Positions 55,792 to 64,000 of a stretch of 64,000 nucleotides of DNA are shown here, in pieces (the first letter of the stretch is position 1; each line of letters begins with the position of its first letter). This stretch comes from Taudactylus pleione (taxonomy: Eukaryota > Chordata > Amphibia > Anura > Myobatrachidae), in assembly GCA_031769625.1 (NCBI GenBank), contig JAUIMM010000040.1:15265501-15329500 (forward strand), read 5' to 3'. The notes beneath the pieces are model-generated. The model saw nothing but the letters and a program-made list of their open reading frames with translations, did not search any database and was not told where the DNA came from. The translations under genes were made by a program, and so were the position numbers.

Positions 55792-55821
55792 CATCGCTGC
55801 ACTTCATTAGTTTGTTTTTCA
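55792..55821 (-). CDS. CPED1: Host microexon, CPED1
   Basis: A 30-base minus-strand exon, far too short to be found as an open frame. The acceptor is TTTTTTTATATTTACAG and the donor GATG|GTAAGTGTG, both strong. It begins with two bases of a split codon, then nine codons (KNKLMKCSD), then one base that joins AC of exon 53655-53841 to give aspartate. Its phase fits perfectly. It lies 1.95 kb upstream of that exon. It is called CPED1 because it joins in frame; the match to the family over nine residues is not evidence by itself. Preceding exons lie outside the window or were not recognised. Confidence 0.65.
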
Positions 55822-56407
55822 CTGTAAATATAAAAAAAGACATTAACAAGTTTAGCAGAATTGTGATTTTATTTATTATCAGAATTCTTTTAAAAATGTC
55901 ATAGCATAGCACATTTTGGATCAGAAGTATATAGATTCAGTGACATAACTTCTTCCTGAGTAGTTTATACATATTTTTTGTCCAATTGTGCCTAGAATGC
56001 ATGAATGTATCCTATGTGCTAGACATAGTTGCAAATTACCTATGTACAGATCATGATTTTGGTAATGTGACTGGCTCATTTTTGCCGCTGTCTAACTCTT
56101 ATTAGACCTATTGGTCTGGCCAGGCTTGTCATATTACGCCCTCAGGGGCCTATTCATCAAGGTGAATGTGTCGGTTATAACTGCGGAAACTGTTGTTTCA
56201 CATGGTTCATATAAGGACCCATTCACTATTGCTGCAACTGAGAAGATATCACTGGTATCTCCTGTTCACAGTAGAGTCCCGATGTGGCACACAGTCCCCG
56301 CACACTAGTATGGGGACATAAATTCATCAAACTCCAAAAACTGAATGTTTTGGAGCTTGACTGCAGGAACCAATGTCATCTTTAGATAGTGTGAGCCAGC
56401 TGAGCAC
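55822..56407. other. Probable CPED1 intron, no further feature
   Basis: AT-rich DNA. GGGGCCTATTCATCAAGG near 56146 and ATAAATTCATCAAACTCC near 56319 look like inverted ends of a decayed MITE (about 56146-56340). Confidence 0.4.
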
Positions 56408-56548
56408 CAGTGGCGTAACTAGGGGAGGACGAGCGGGGCACGTGCCCTGGGCGCCATGGGACCAGCGGCGCCGTAGTGTGTGTGTGTGCCGCCGCTGGGC
56501 ATGGTACCGGTCCGTCCTAGTTACCCAGTGTAGTGCCGACCACAGTGA

Positions 56549-57098
56549 GGGGGTCATTCAGACCCGCTCACGAGCGCAGGACGCTCGCAAGTGGGTTGCT
56601 GTTGCCCTACTGCGCATGCGCACGACGGAGGGAGCTCCGTTGTGCGCATGCGCGAGACCTGGCGAGCGACGGGATCTCCGTCGCTCCGGGTCTCACACCA
56701 AAGGGGGCGTGCTGTCGATGTTGAGTGACAGCACGCCCCCTTTGGTGGGCGTGCTGGGGGCGTGGCTGCCAGATGGATGCGTTCCCATGGGAACGCCTAC
56801 CGTCTGAAGCCGGCCCCACTGACATCACTAGTGATGTCAGTGGGAGTGATTTTGGCTCTGATAGAGCCAAAATCACTCCAGGGCTTGCGGCAACGAGACC
56901 CTACTGCAGGGTCTCTGTCGCAAGCCCGATGGTCATGATGGTCTTGACCATCGCGACCATCATCATGGACGCTCGCTATAGCTGTGGGTGGTAACCCACA
57001 GCTATGCGAGCGTCCATAAGGCCGCTCCATTTTCATGTAGGAGGGCCTTGATTCAGAGCGAGCACTCTGGTCAGAGCGTCTGGCTCTGAATCAGGCCC
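56549..57098. mobile_element. Hairpin-chain MITE nested in hAT element, TSD TGA
   Basis: A 550-base copy of the element at 35190, flanked by TGA (56546-56548 and 57099-57101). The flanks join as GACCACAGTGA / GTGTGGTTAGCG, matching the uninterrupted GACCGCAATGAGTGCGGTCA of the hAT copy at about 1875-1894. The chain of hairpins is conserved. Confidence 0.9.
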
Positions 57099-57639
57099 TG
57101 AGTGTGGTTAGCGCTACACATTTACACAGGACCGGCACTAGGCTACCCATCACTGGTCCTGTGCTGTACAGCCGAGCCCCTTCCCTCCCCCTGAGCGCTT
57201 GCCCAATAGCGCCAGGAGGAGGATGGCAGGCAGGCGGGCTCAGGCTGTGCTGACACACACATCACCGCCGCGCGGCAGCAATGTGTGTGTTAATCAGCAG
57301 CCAATGAGAGTCAGACAGACTCTCATTGGCTGCGGCTGCTGCACACACATCTCCGCCAGTGCTGGCAGAGATGTGTGTGTTAAACAGCAGCCAATGAGAA
57401 TCAGATACACTCTCATTGGCTGCTGCAGCGCCCACTGCAAGAGCCGGCTCCCTTCCGGCTCCTGCAGTGGGTAATGGGAGAGACGTCATGACGTCTCTCC
57501 CATAATGCAGAGCTTGCCAGCCCGGGAGGGCTGATGTGCGGATGTTGTGGTGGCGGGAGCAGGAGTGAGAACCGGAGCAGGAGCGTGGATGCAGGTAAGT
57601 TTTATTTTTATTTAATTTTTTTGCTATGTATTTGGGGGG

Positions 57640-60070
57640 GGCACCTCTACTGGGGGCAGTAATCGGGGGGACTACTACTGGGGGCAGTAATTGGGGGCAT
57701 CACTGGGGGAAACCTCTACTGGGGACACTAATTGGGGGGACTAATACTGGAGGCAGCACTGGGGGGACCTCTACTGGGGGCACTAATTGGGGGGACTACT
57801 ACTGGAGGCACCACTGGGGGGACCTCTACTGGGGGCACTAATCCGGGGGACTACTACTGGGGGCACTAATCGGGGGGACTACTACTGGGGCAGTAATTGG
57901 GGGCACCACTGGGGGGACCTCTACTAGGGGCACTAATCGGGAGGGACTACTGCTGGGGGCACCTCTACTGGGGGCACTAATTGGGGGGAAAACTACTGGA
58001 GGCACCGCTGGGGGGACTACTACTGGAGGCACCACTGGGGGGACCTCTACTGGGGGCACTAATCGGGGGGAATACTACTGGGGGCAGTAATTGGGGGCAC
58101 CACTGGGGGGACCTCTACTGGGGGCATTAATCGGGGGACCTACTACTGGGGGCAGTAATTGAGGGCACCACTGGGGGGAACCTCTACTGGGGGTACTAAT
58201 TGGGGGGGGACTACTACTGGAGGCACCACTGGGGGGACCTCTACTGGGGGCACTAATCAGGGGGACTACTACTGGGGCACTCCATCAGGGACCACTACTG
58301 GGCAGACTACTACTGGGGGCACTATATAAAGGGCACTGCATGGGGGGGACTACTGCTGGGGGCAGTAATTGGGGGCATCACTGGGGGAAACCTCTACTGG
58401 GGGCACCAATTGGGGGGACTAATACTGGAGGCAGCACTGGGGGGACCTCTACTGGGGGCACTAATTGGGGGGACTACTACTGGAGGCACCACTGGGGGGA
58501 CTTCTACTGGGGGCACTAATCAGGGGGACTACTACTGGGGCACTCCATCAGGGACCACTACTGGGCAGACTACTACTGGGGGCACTATATAAAGGGTACT
58601 GCATGGGGGGGACTACTACTGGGGGCACTATATAAAGGGCACTGCATAGGGGGTGACTACTACTGGGGGCATTATATAAAGGGCACTGCATAGAGGGGGA
58701 CCTCTACTGGGGGCACTATATAAAGGGTGCTGCATAGGGGGACCACAACTGGGGGCACTGCATGGGGGGGCTGCTACTGGAGGCACTATATAAGGGGCAC
58801 TGCATAAAGGGGGTCTACTACTGGGGGCACTAATCAGGGGGACTACTACTGGGGCACTCCATCAGGGACCACTACTGGGCAGACTACTACTGGGGGCACT
58901 ATATAAAGGGCACTGCATGGGGGGGACTACTGCTGGGGGCAGTAATTGGGGGCATCACTGGGGGAAACCTCTACTGGGGGCACCAATTGGGGGGACTAAT
59001 ACTGGAGGCAGCACTGGGGGGACCTCTACTGGGGGCACTAATTGGGGGACCTCTACTAGGGGCACTAATCCGGGGGACTACTACTGGGGGCACTAATCGG
59101 GGGGACTACTACTGGGGCAGTAATTGGGGGCACCACTGGGGGGACCTCTACTAGGGGCACTAATCAGGAGGGACTACTGCTGGGGGCACCTCTACTGGGG
59201 GCACTAATTGGGGGGACTACTACTGGAGGCACCACTGGGGGGACCTCTACTGGGGGCACTAATTGGAGGGAATACTACTGGGGGCAGTAATTGGGGGCAC
59301 CACTGGGGGGACCTCTACTGGGGGCATTAATCGGGGGACCTACTACTGGGGGCAGTAATTGAGGGCACCACTGGGGGGAACCTCTACTGGGGGCACTAAT
59401 TGTGGGGGACTACTACTGGAGGCACCACTGGGGGGACTTCTACTGGGGGCACTAATCAGGGGGACTACTACTGGGGCACTCCATCAGGGACCACTACTGG
59501 GCAGACTACTACTGGGGGCACTATATAAAGGGCACTGCATGGGGGGGACTACTACTGGGGGCACTATATAAAGGGCACTGCATAGGGGGTGACTACTACT
59601 GGGGGCATTATATAAAGGGCACTGCATAGAGGGGGACCTCTACTGGGGGCACTATATAAAGGGTGCTGCATAGGGGGACCACAACTGGGGGCACTGCATG
59701 GGGGGGCTGCTACTGGAGGCACTATATAAGGGGCACTGCATAAGGGGGGTCTACTACTGGGGGCACTATATAAGGGGCTTACTACTGGAGGCACAAGGGA
59801 CACTGCACTGGGGGCACTAAATAGGGAAGACCACTACAAGGGGCACTGGATAGTGGGGACCACTACTGGGGGGCTGTATAAAGGGGATTACTACCTGGTG
59901 CACTGTATAAGGGGCAGCACTACTGGGGGCACTGTATAAGGGGAACTAATGGGGAGCTGCACAAGGGGGACCACTACTGGGGGTACTGTACAAGGGGCAC
60001 TACTGCGGGCCTGCATAAGAGGGACCACTACCGGGGGGCACTGCAGAGGGCGGACTGTATAAGGAGCACT
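57640..60070 (+). repeat. G-rich minisatellite with higher-order duplication
   Basis: Units such as GGGGGGACTACTACTGG, GGCACCACTGGGGGGACCTC and CACTATATAAAGGGCACTGC. A long block starting CACTCCATCAGGGACCACTA recurs (at about 58278, 58541, 58856 and 59478), and about 200 bases from 58264 reappear almost unchanged from 58838. Glycine- and threonine-rich frames are artefacts. Confidence 0.92.
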
Positions 60071-60293
60071 ACAGGGGTTAAGGTGCATATGGAAAGGAAT
60101 GTTAAGAGTGACGAGAAAAAGGTATATGTGTCCTGTTGAAACGCCCTATTGTTAAATGACCCCGCCCCTTGTGACCACGCCCATTTTTTTGCTGCGCGCG
60201 CCTTCTCCGTACACATACAGGGAGGGGGGGGTGGGCTCCATTTAAAAATTTGCCCTGGGCTCCAAATACCCTAGTTACGCCACTACTGAGCCC

Positions 60294-60680
60294 TACTTCT
60301 TTCTATAAGGAGGAGATCTGATTTGCGAAGAGAGATCCATTTGGATACTTCCGCAGCCTTTGGTACCCTATGTGCACATGCGCGACCTAAGGTCACAAGA
60401 TGCTGTACTGACACTGTAGCAACTGGATTGCTGTGGTATAATTGTATCTGCCACTGCAATTCGCGGCAAGTCAGATACCTCATTTGTGCAGGGCCGTCAC
60501 AAACAATACTGCATGAGGCCCATAATATCATTACTGCTAGACTCCCTCCCACCGCAAAGGTTTTGTATTGTGAAGGGAATTTCATACATTAACAAGATTG
60601 GGGAAGGGGGGGGTAGAGGTTCTATATATACGCAAGCTAAACTGCAAGCAGACTTTGGGCCAAATGTAATAGGGTGAGAG
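60294..60680. other. No gene recognised
   Basis: Unassigned sequence between two hAT-related elements; the left end of the second has not been found here. Confidence 0.4.
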
Positions 60681-60684
60681 TTTA

Positions 60685-60935
60685 GAAAATGCTGGTGCAC
60701 TGCTGATCCATTCCGGGCTGGTGCTGCTGAGTGCTGATCCATTCTGGGCTGGTGCTCTGCTGTCTGCTGTATCCTGGGGTGCTGCAGTGCTGATCCATTC
60801 TGGGCTGGTGCTCTGCTGTCTGCTGTATCCTGGGGTGCTGCAGTGCTGATCCATTCTGGGCTGGTGCTCTGCTGTCTGCTGTGTCCATCTGGGCTGGTGC
60901 AGAATACATCTAGGCTGGTGCTGCGTCCATCTGGG
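60685..60935. repeat. GATCCATTCTGGGCTGGTGC tandem repeat
   Basis: Units of about 60 bases with GCTGATCCATTCTGGGCTGG and CTCTGCTGTCTGCTGTATCC. It lies in the leader of the broken BED-hAT relative. Confidence 0.88.
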
Positions 60936-61330
60936 CCCAAGTTCTGTACTCCCCAAAAAAATATATATAAAAGTGTCTTTTAGTGTAATATTTTTCAGTG
61001 TGTGTGTTCGTGTCAGGCTTAACCACACAAGATCCAGCCAGCAATGCTAGCTGCAACCTAGTTCTGCCTGACTCCATTCGTGATCAATCGGTGCTCTGGG
61101 CCCATGTTCTGGAGCATAAAAAAAATTAAAATAAATTGTCTATTTTTCTAATAATTGTCTGTGTGTCTGTGCATGTTAGGCTTAGCCGCACAAGATCTAG
61201 CAAGTCAGCAATGCAAGCTAGTGCTGCCCGACTCCAGTTGTGATCAATCTGTGCTCTGGGCCCAAGTTCTGTAGCTGTAAAAAAAGAAATCAATTGTGTT
61301 TTTTTGTCTAATATTTTTTGTGTGTGCACG
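60933..61330. repeat. ~160-base tandem repeats in leader of broken hAT
   Basis: GGGCCCA recurs at 60933, 61098 and 61258. Each unit has a long A/T-run, GTGTGTCTGTGCATGTTAGG-like sequence, CACAAGATCTAGC and GATCAATCTGTGCTCTGGGC. The organisation parallels 44764-46545, though the sequences are not obviously related. Confidence 0.8.
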
Positions 61331-61410
61331 ACTGCACGTGTGTGAATTGTGTAACCACACCTTGGTTACAGTATTGGTGCTTGTGACACTGCATCAAGAC
61401 TGCAGAAAAT

Positions 61411-61980
61411 ATGGAGGGCTGTCACATGACAGGAGAGCAAGGCCAAGAACCACATGTTGTAGCTGCCGCCAGCAGTGCAAGGCTGTCTATTTCATCGTCC
61501 TCTATGAAGGCACATGCCCCAGGGCTTAAGTCACGCCATAGATATGGTAAAGCTACTTGTACTAAAGTTAAGAATAAAAAATTTAAAGGAAATTTGCCTT
61601 TAGATACACAAAAAATTGGCAATATGCCCTTCACTACACAAAGTGGCAAGGAAAGGATAAGGCCTTGGCCTTTCTTTAGGAAGACTGCTGATTCTGATAG
61701 CCCTTCGGAAAAAAACAACTGTGTGCCCTGAAAAATCGAAAGCACAAATCCCCGAGGAGAGTGCAAGTGTGTCTGCGGTTGCCATGTGTGAGCCAGACCT
61801 AACTACTAGTGTACTGGAGGATCCTCCAGGTTCCAACACTTGTAAATGTGGGGAAGGGCAGTCAACATCTTGCAGATGTAGTCATTGAGGATGCTTCTGT
61901 GGAATTCCAAATGAAGGAGGAGGATATTTTGGTAGTTGAAGATGATGAGGATGTTGATGCCGAAGATGTCCTTGAAAAAA
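61411..61980 (+). pseudogene. hAT transposase N-terminal remnant
   Basis: Begins MEGCHMTGEQGQ and contains IGNMPFTTQSGKERIRPWPF, parallel to NMPFTTRSGKERLRS at residues 81-95 of the intact protein. After a stop/frameshift near 61730 it continues with PEESASVSAVAM and an acidic VVEDDEDVDAEDV tail, where an insertion begins. Confidence 0.75.
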
Positions 61981-62835
61981 ATCCCCTATGGTAGGGATCG
62001 AAACGCGTTGGTTTGCTGGTTTGCTTTTGGGATATTATACTTACCTCTTACTATTTATTGATTAGTCATTGACATTTTTTCTGGATATTTATTTTAATTT
62101 TGCAGATTTTAGTATTTGGAACTGTTTTGTCTGTTTTGTAAAAAATAATAATAAAATTTTTTTTTATGGTACAGTACATGACAAGCCATCATGGTACTTT
62201 GATTGAATCTGAAAGAAAGATCCTGATGACATTGCTGTATATGAAGAACCCGGGAGAAATTATCAGTAAGAAACCTTGATAAGCTTCAATATTCGGCTCC
62301 TGCCCATAAGTAGGGTACGCACCTAAAGGTTTCTTTGTTATCATTTTAAGAAATCGTGTTGCAGTGTTTGGATGTAAAAGATACCCAGATAGGAATCCCC
62401 CCACTTGCAGATATGTAAGTTGAGGTATGTAGCTCTGCTGTAAATATATCAGGGACTGCTGTTATAGATACTCCTGTTGTGTGGAAGATATTCTCCTCAG
62501 GATTCTACCTAAAAGTTTCCCTTTGTATGTTTTGTCTTCTCTTTTGGTTCCTGGACACATTTGACACTGAGAAATCCAGAAGAATTTGATCATACATGGA
62601 GAATATGGATTGAGTAACGAACTGAAGGAGACTGCATTAAGTTTGGTTCTTGCTATACTCTTCCTTCTTTTCCACACTATTAAGTAAATATATATTTTAT
62701 TTTATATCCAGCACCTTCTTATATTCAGATTGTTTCCATTTTTCTATTATCCTTTGAGTGGGGTGACACTCATTTTTCTGAGAAATAGGAAGGCTGCAGG
62801 TTTTGCGCACCCTCTATTCACACATATTGTTTGAG
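61974..62835 (+). mobile_element. Retroelement-like insertion with 9-bp TSD GATGTCCTT
   Basis: GATGTCCTT is present on both sides (61965-61973 and 62836-62844). Removing the 862 bases between restores the transposase frame from the acidic tail to the segment before BED finger 1. The insert has no inverted ends. It begins close to ATCCCCTATGGTAGGGATCG, AAACGCGTTGG, a stem followed by CGAAACGCG, which recalls the 3' half of a hammerhead ribozyme. No coding was seen. A LINE or Penelope-like origin is inferred. Confidence 0.65.
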
Positions 62836-62844
62836 GATGTCCTT

Positions 62845-63357
62845 TGTGTAAGTAAGGCAACAGCTGTTGTCCATGGATTGAAAAAGCCAAAGCCCATTGT
62901 TGTCATGCCGGGGCAAAAGTAAAAAAAATCGACTTTTCATGTATGGAATTATTTCCACCCCGATCCGGACAACAGTTGTCAAGCCATATGTGACCATTGC
63001 CATGCAAAAGTGAGTAGAGGGAGGGACCTAAACCACCTAGGAACCTCCTCCTTTTTACGTCACTTGGAGCGCACTCATCAAGTATAGGTCACCAAGTTCC
63101 AAAACTCAAAACGTAACAAGTCCAGTGTCACCTACCTGCTCCCTCACTGTGGGATCCAAGCGCCTTCAATCTCCAACACCAACACCCGTATCATTATCAT
63201 CATCATCCTCATTCGTGTTCGGAAGTAATTTAAAAAAACAATTGACTATTAAACAGTCCTTTGATAAAGGAAGTAAGTATAATAGCTGTCACCCAGTTTC
63301 ACAGCAAATCACTGACGCTATGAAGGCTGTGCTAGTATTAGATGGTGAAATAATAAA
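62845..63357 (+). pseudogene. BED finger 1 and linker of broken hAT
   Basis: Includes HGLKKPKPIVVMPGQK, a stop, then VWNYFHPDPDNSCQAICDHC (zinc cysteines), HAKVSRGRDLNHLGTSS and RHLERTH (zinc histidines), parallel to residues 230-300 of the intact protein. The linker frame continues with QLTIKQSFDKGSKYNSCHPV and ITDAMKAVLVLDG, parallel to residues 405-439, where similarity stops abruptly. Confidence 0.8.
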
Positions 63358-63880
63358 AAATGAGGATGATAGTGTGGAGGAAGTGCAAAAGGAGGATGAG
63401 GGGAAATTTGTTTCCTATCTGACGCTAATGTGGATGTTGATGATGAGGATGTGGTTTGCGTAAATCAGCCACCAGTGGCAGCAGTTCTTGCTAATGATAA
63501 AAACAAAGCCAAAAAAGCAACGTCTTGGGTGTGGAATTATTTTAATCTAAATTCTGACAACAGTTGTGAAGGCATCTGTTCCATTTGTAAAGCCAAAGTT
63601 AGCAGAGGAAGGGACGTTAATTATCTAGGCATCTCCTCCCTGTTATGTCATTTGCAGCGAGTTCATGCAATTTGTTTAACAAAATTCTAATTTGTAAATT
63701 AATAACAAGCAGTCCAGTATCAGCTACCAGCAGTTTGGACCAGCACATGCAATTTCCACCACCAACACCCTCATCATCAACCTCCTCCTTAATAATTGAA
63801 GGTAGTCCTTCCAAAAAATGTTTTGTGGGGGCTCAAACAAACCAAGGAGTCAGTCACGAAAGTGTCAGTCCTAGTGGCTA
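63350..63880 (+). pseudogene. BED finger 2 module of broken hAT
   Basis: A second acidic segment (NEDDSVEEVQKEDEG, DVDDEDVVCVNQPP), then VWNYFNLNSDNSCEGICSIC, KAKVSRGRDVNYLGISS and CHLQRVH, then a serine/proline linker (PPPTPSSSTSS). It is joined to finger 1 at VLVLDGE. The zinc ligands of this finger are intact. No catalytic core follows. Confidence 0.8.
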
Positions 63881-64000
63881 AAGTGCTTGGTTTGTTAATC
63901 TGTGCATGTCCTTTTTAATATCCCACATAAGAGTGGGTGGGAGGGACAATTCCATCTTGCACCTCTTTCCTTTACATTTGGCACAATTTGGGGCATTACC

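Larger units (their letters stand above)
56408..60285. mobile_element. Non-autonomous hAT element, 3.9 kb, 8-bp TSD
   Basis: Ends CAGTGGCGTAACTAGGGG and CCCTAGTTACGCCACTA are inverted; the flanking octamers CTGAGCAC (56400-56407) and CTGAGCCC (60286-60293) agree at seven of eight bases. Same family as 1775-3118 and sharing its head (GCGCTTGCCCAATAGCGCCA at about 57194) and tail (TTGCCCTGGGCTCCAAATAC). The size difference is due to a nested 550-base MITE (56549-57098) and a 2.4-kb minisatellite. A donor-like CAGGTAAGT lies at 57592-57600. Confidence 0.92.
60685..64000 (+). mobile_element. Broken relative of the BED-hAT transposon, cut by window end
   Basis: Plus-strand order: leader tandem repeats, transposase N-terminus, BED finger 1, linker, acidic segment, BED finger 2, linker, then directly a 3'-untranslated-like segment. 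The last ~110 bases (GTGCATGTCC, AAGAGTGGGTGGGAGGGACA, TCCATCTTGCACCTCTTTCC) match the region downstream of the intact transposase at about 41400-41510 read on the minus strand. The whole catalytic and C-terminal part is missing. The right end lies beyond the window. Confidence 0.85.

Noticed and set aside
56028..56085. Possible further upstream CPED1 exon on the minus strand ending ATAG|GTAATT
   Set aside because: The frame could fit, but the candidate acceptor lacks a pyrimidine tract and the peptide has no recognised similarity.
57626..59803. Glycine/threonine- and proline/serine-rich frames resembling structural repeat proteins
   Set aside because: Both strands stay open because the minisatellite has few stops; no start context, no splice sites.
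1..64000. tRNA, rRNA or bacterial operon features
   Set aside because: I looked for tRNA-like cloverleaf motifs, rRNA segments and ribosome-binding patterns and saw none; the window is eukaryotic.

Overview
This window looks like intronic DNA of a vertebrate, most likely an anuran amphibian. The evidence is dense DNA-transposon derivatives with clean target-site duplications (TSDs), a Gmr1-like Ty3/gypsy family, Tc1, mariner, hAT and CACTG-ended elements, G-rich minisatellites inside MITEs, and a few well-spliced host exons. Species cannot be named from sequence alone. Nothing here is bacterial.

Host gene: three minus-strand exons fit one gene, which I call CPED1 (cadherin-like and PC-esterase domain containing 1) from the cadherin-like beta-sandwich protein they encode. 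In transcript order they are a 30-base microexon (55792-55821), a 187-base exon (53655-53841) and a 169-base exon (37003-37171). Splice sites and phases agree across both introns. All other sequence is intron or flanking repeat.

Layout. 1-5.2 kb: MITEs and two hAT-like non-autonomous elements with minisatellite cores. 5.2-12.25 kb: an (AT)n tract entered by a near-full Gmr1-like Ty3/gypsy element (minus strand, integrase upstream of reverse transcriptase, SCAN-like capsid) and by a Tc1 element whose transposase has two in-frame stops. 12.4-17.1 kb: MITEs and a 50-base satellite split by a TTA-flanked MITE. 17.16-19.47 kb: a CACTG-ended element carrying a decayed minus-strand gene. 19.5-23.2 kb: MITEs. 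23.2-24.5 kb: a decayed mariner with a MITE in its reading frame. 24.5-28.4 kb: a second, internally deleted Gmr1-like copy (plus strand). 28.4-41 kb: sparse sequence, MITEs (one a chain of hairpins) and host exon 37003-37171. 40.99-47.06 kb: a complete 6.07-kb hAT transposon with an 8-base TSD, an uninterrupted 1038-aa BED-finger transposase and eleven ~160-base tandem repeats in its 5' leader. 47-56 kb: MITEs, tandem repeats, a hammerhead-like motif and two host exons. 56.4-60.3 kb: a 3.9-kb hAT MITE swollen by a minisatellite and containing a second hairpin-chain MITE. 60.7-64 kb: a broken relative of the BED-hAT with two BED modules and an 862-base insertion flanked by a 9-base TSD; it runs off the window.

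The host exons work together as one transcript. The mobile elements are independent passengers. Only the 41-47 kb hAT has a coding region that looks capable of function; the others are broken or non-autonomous.
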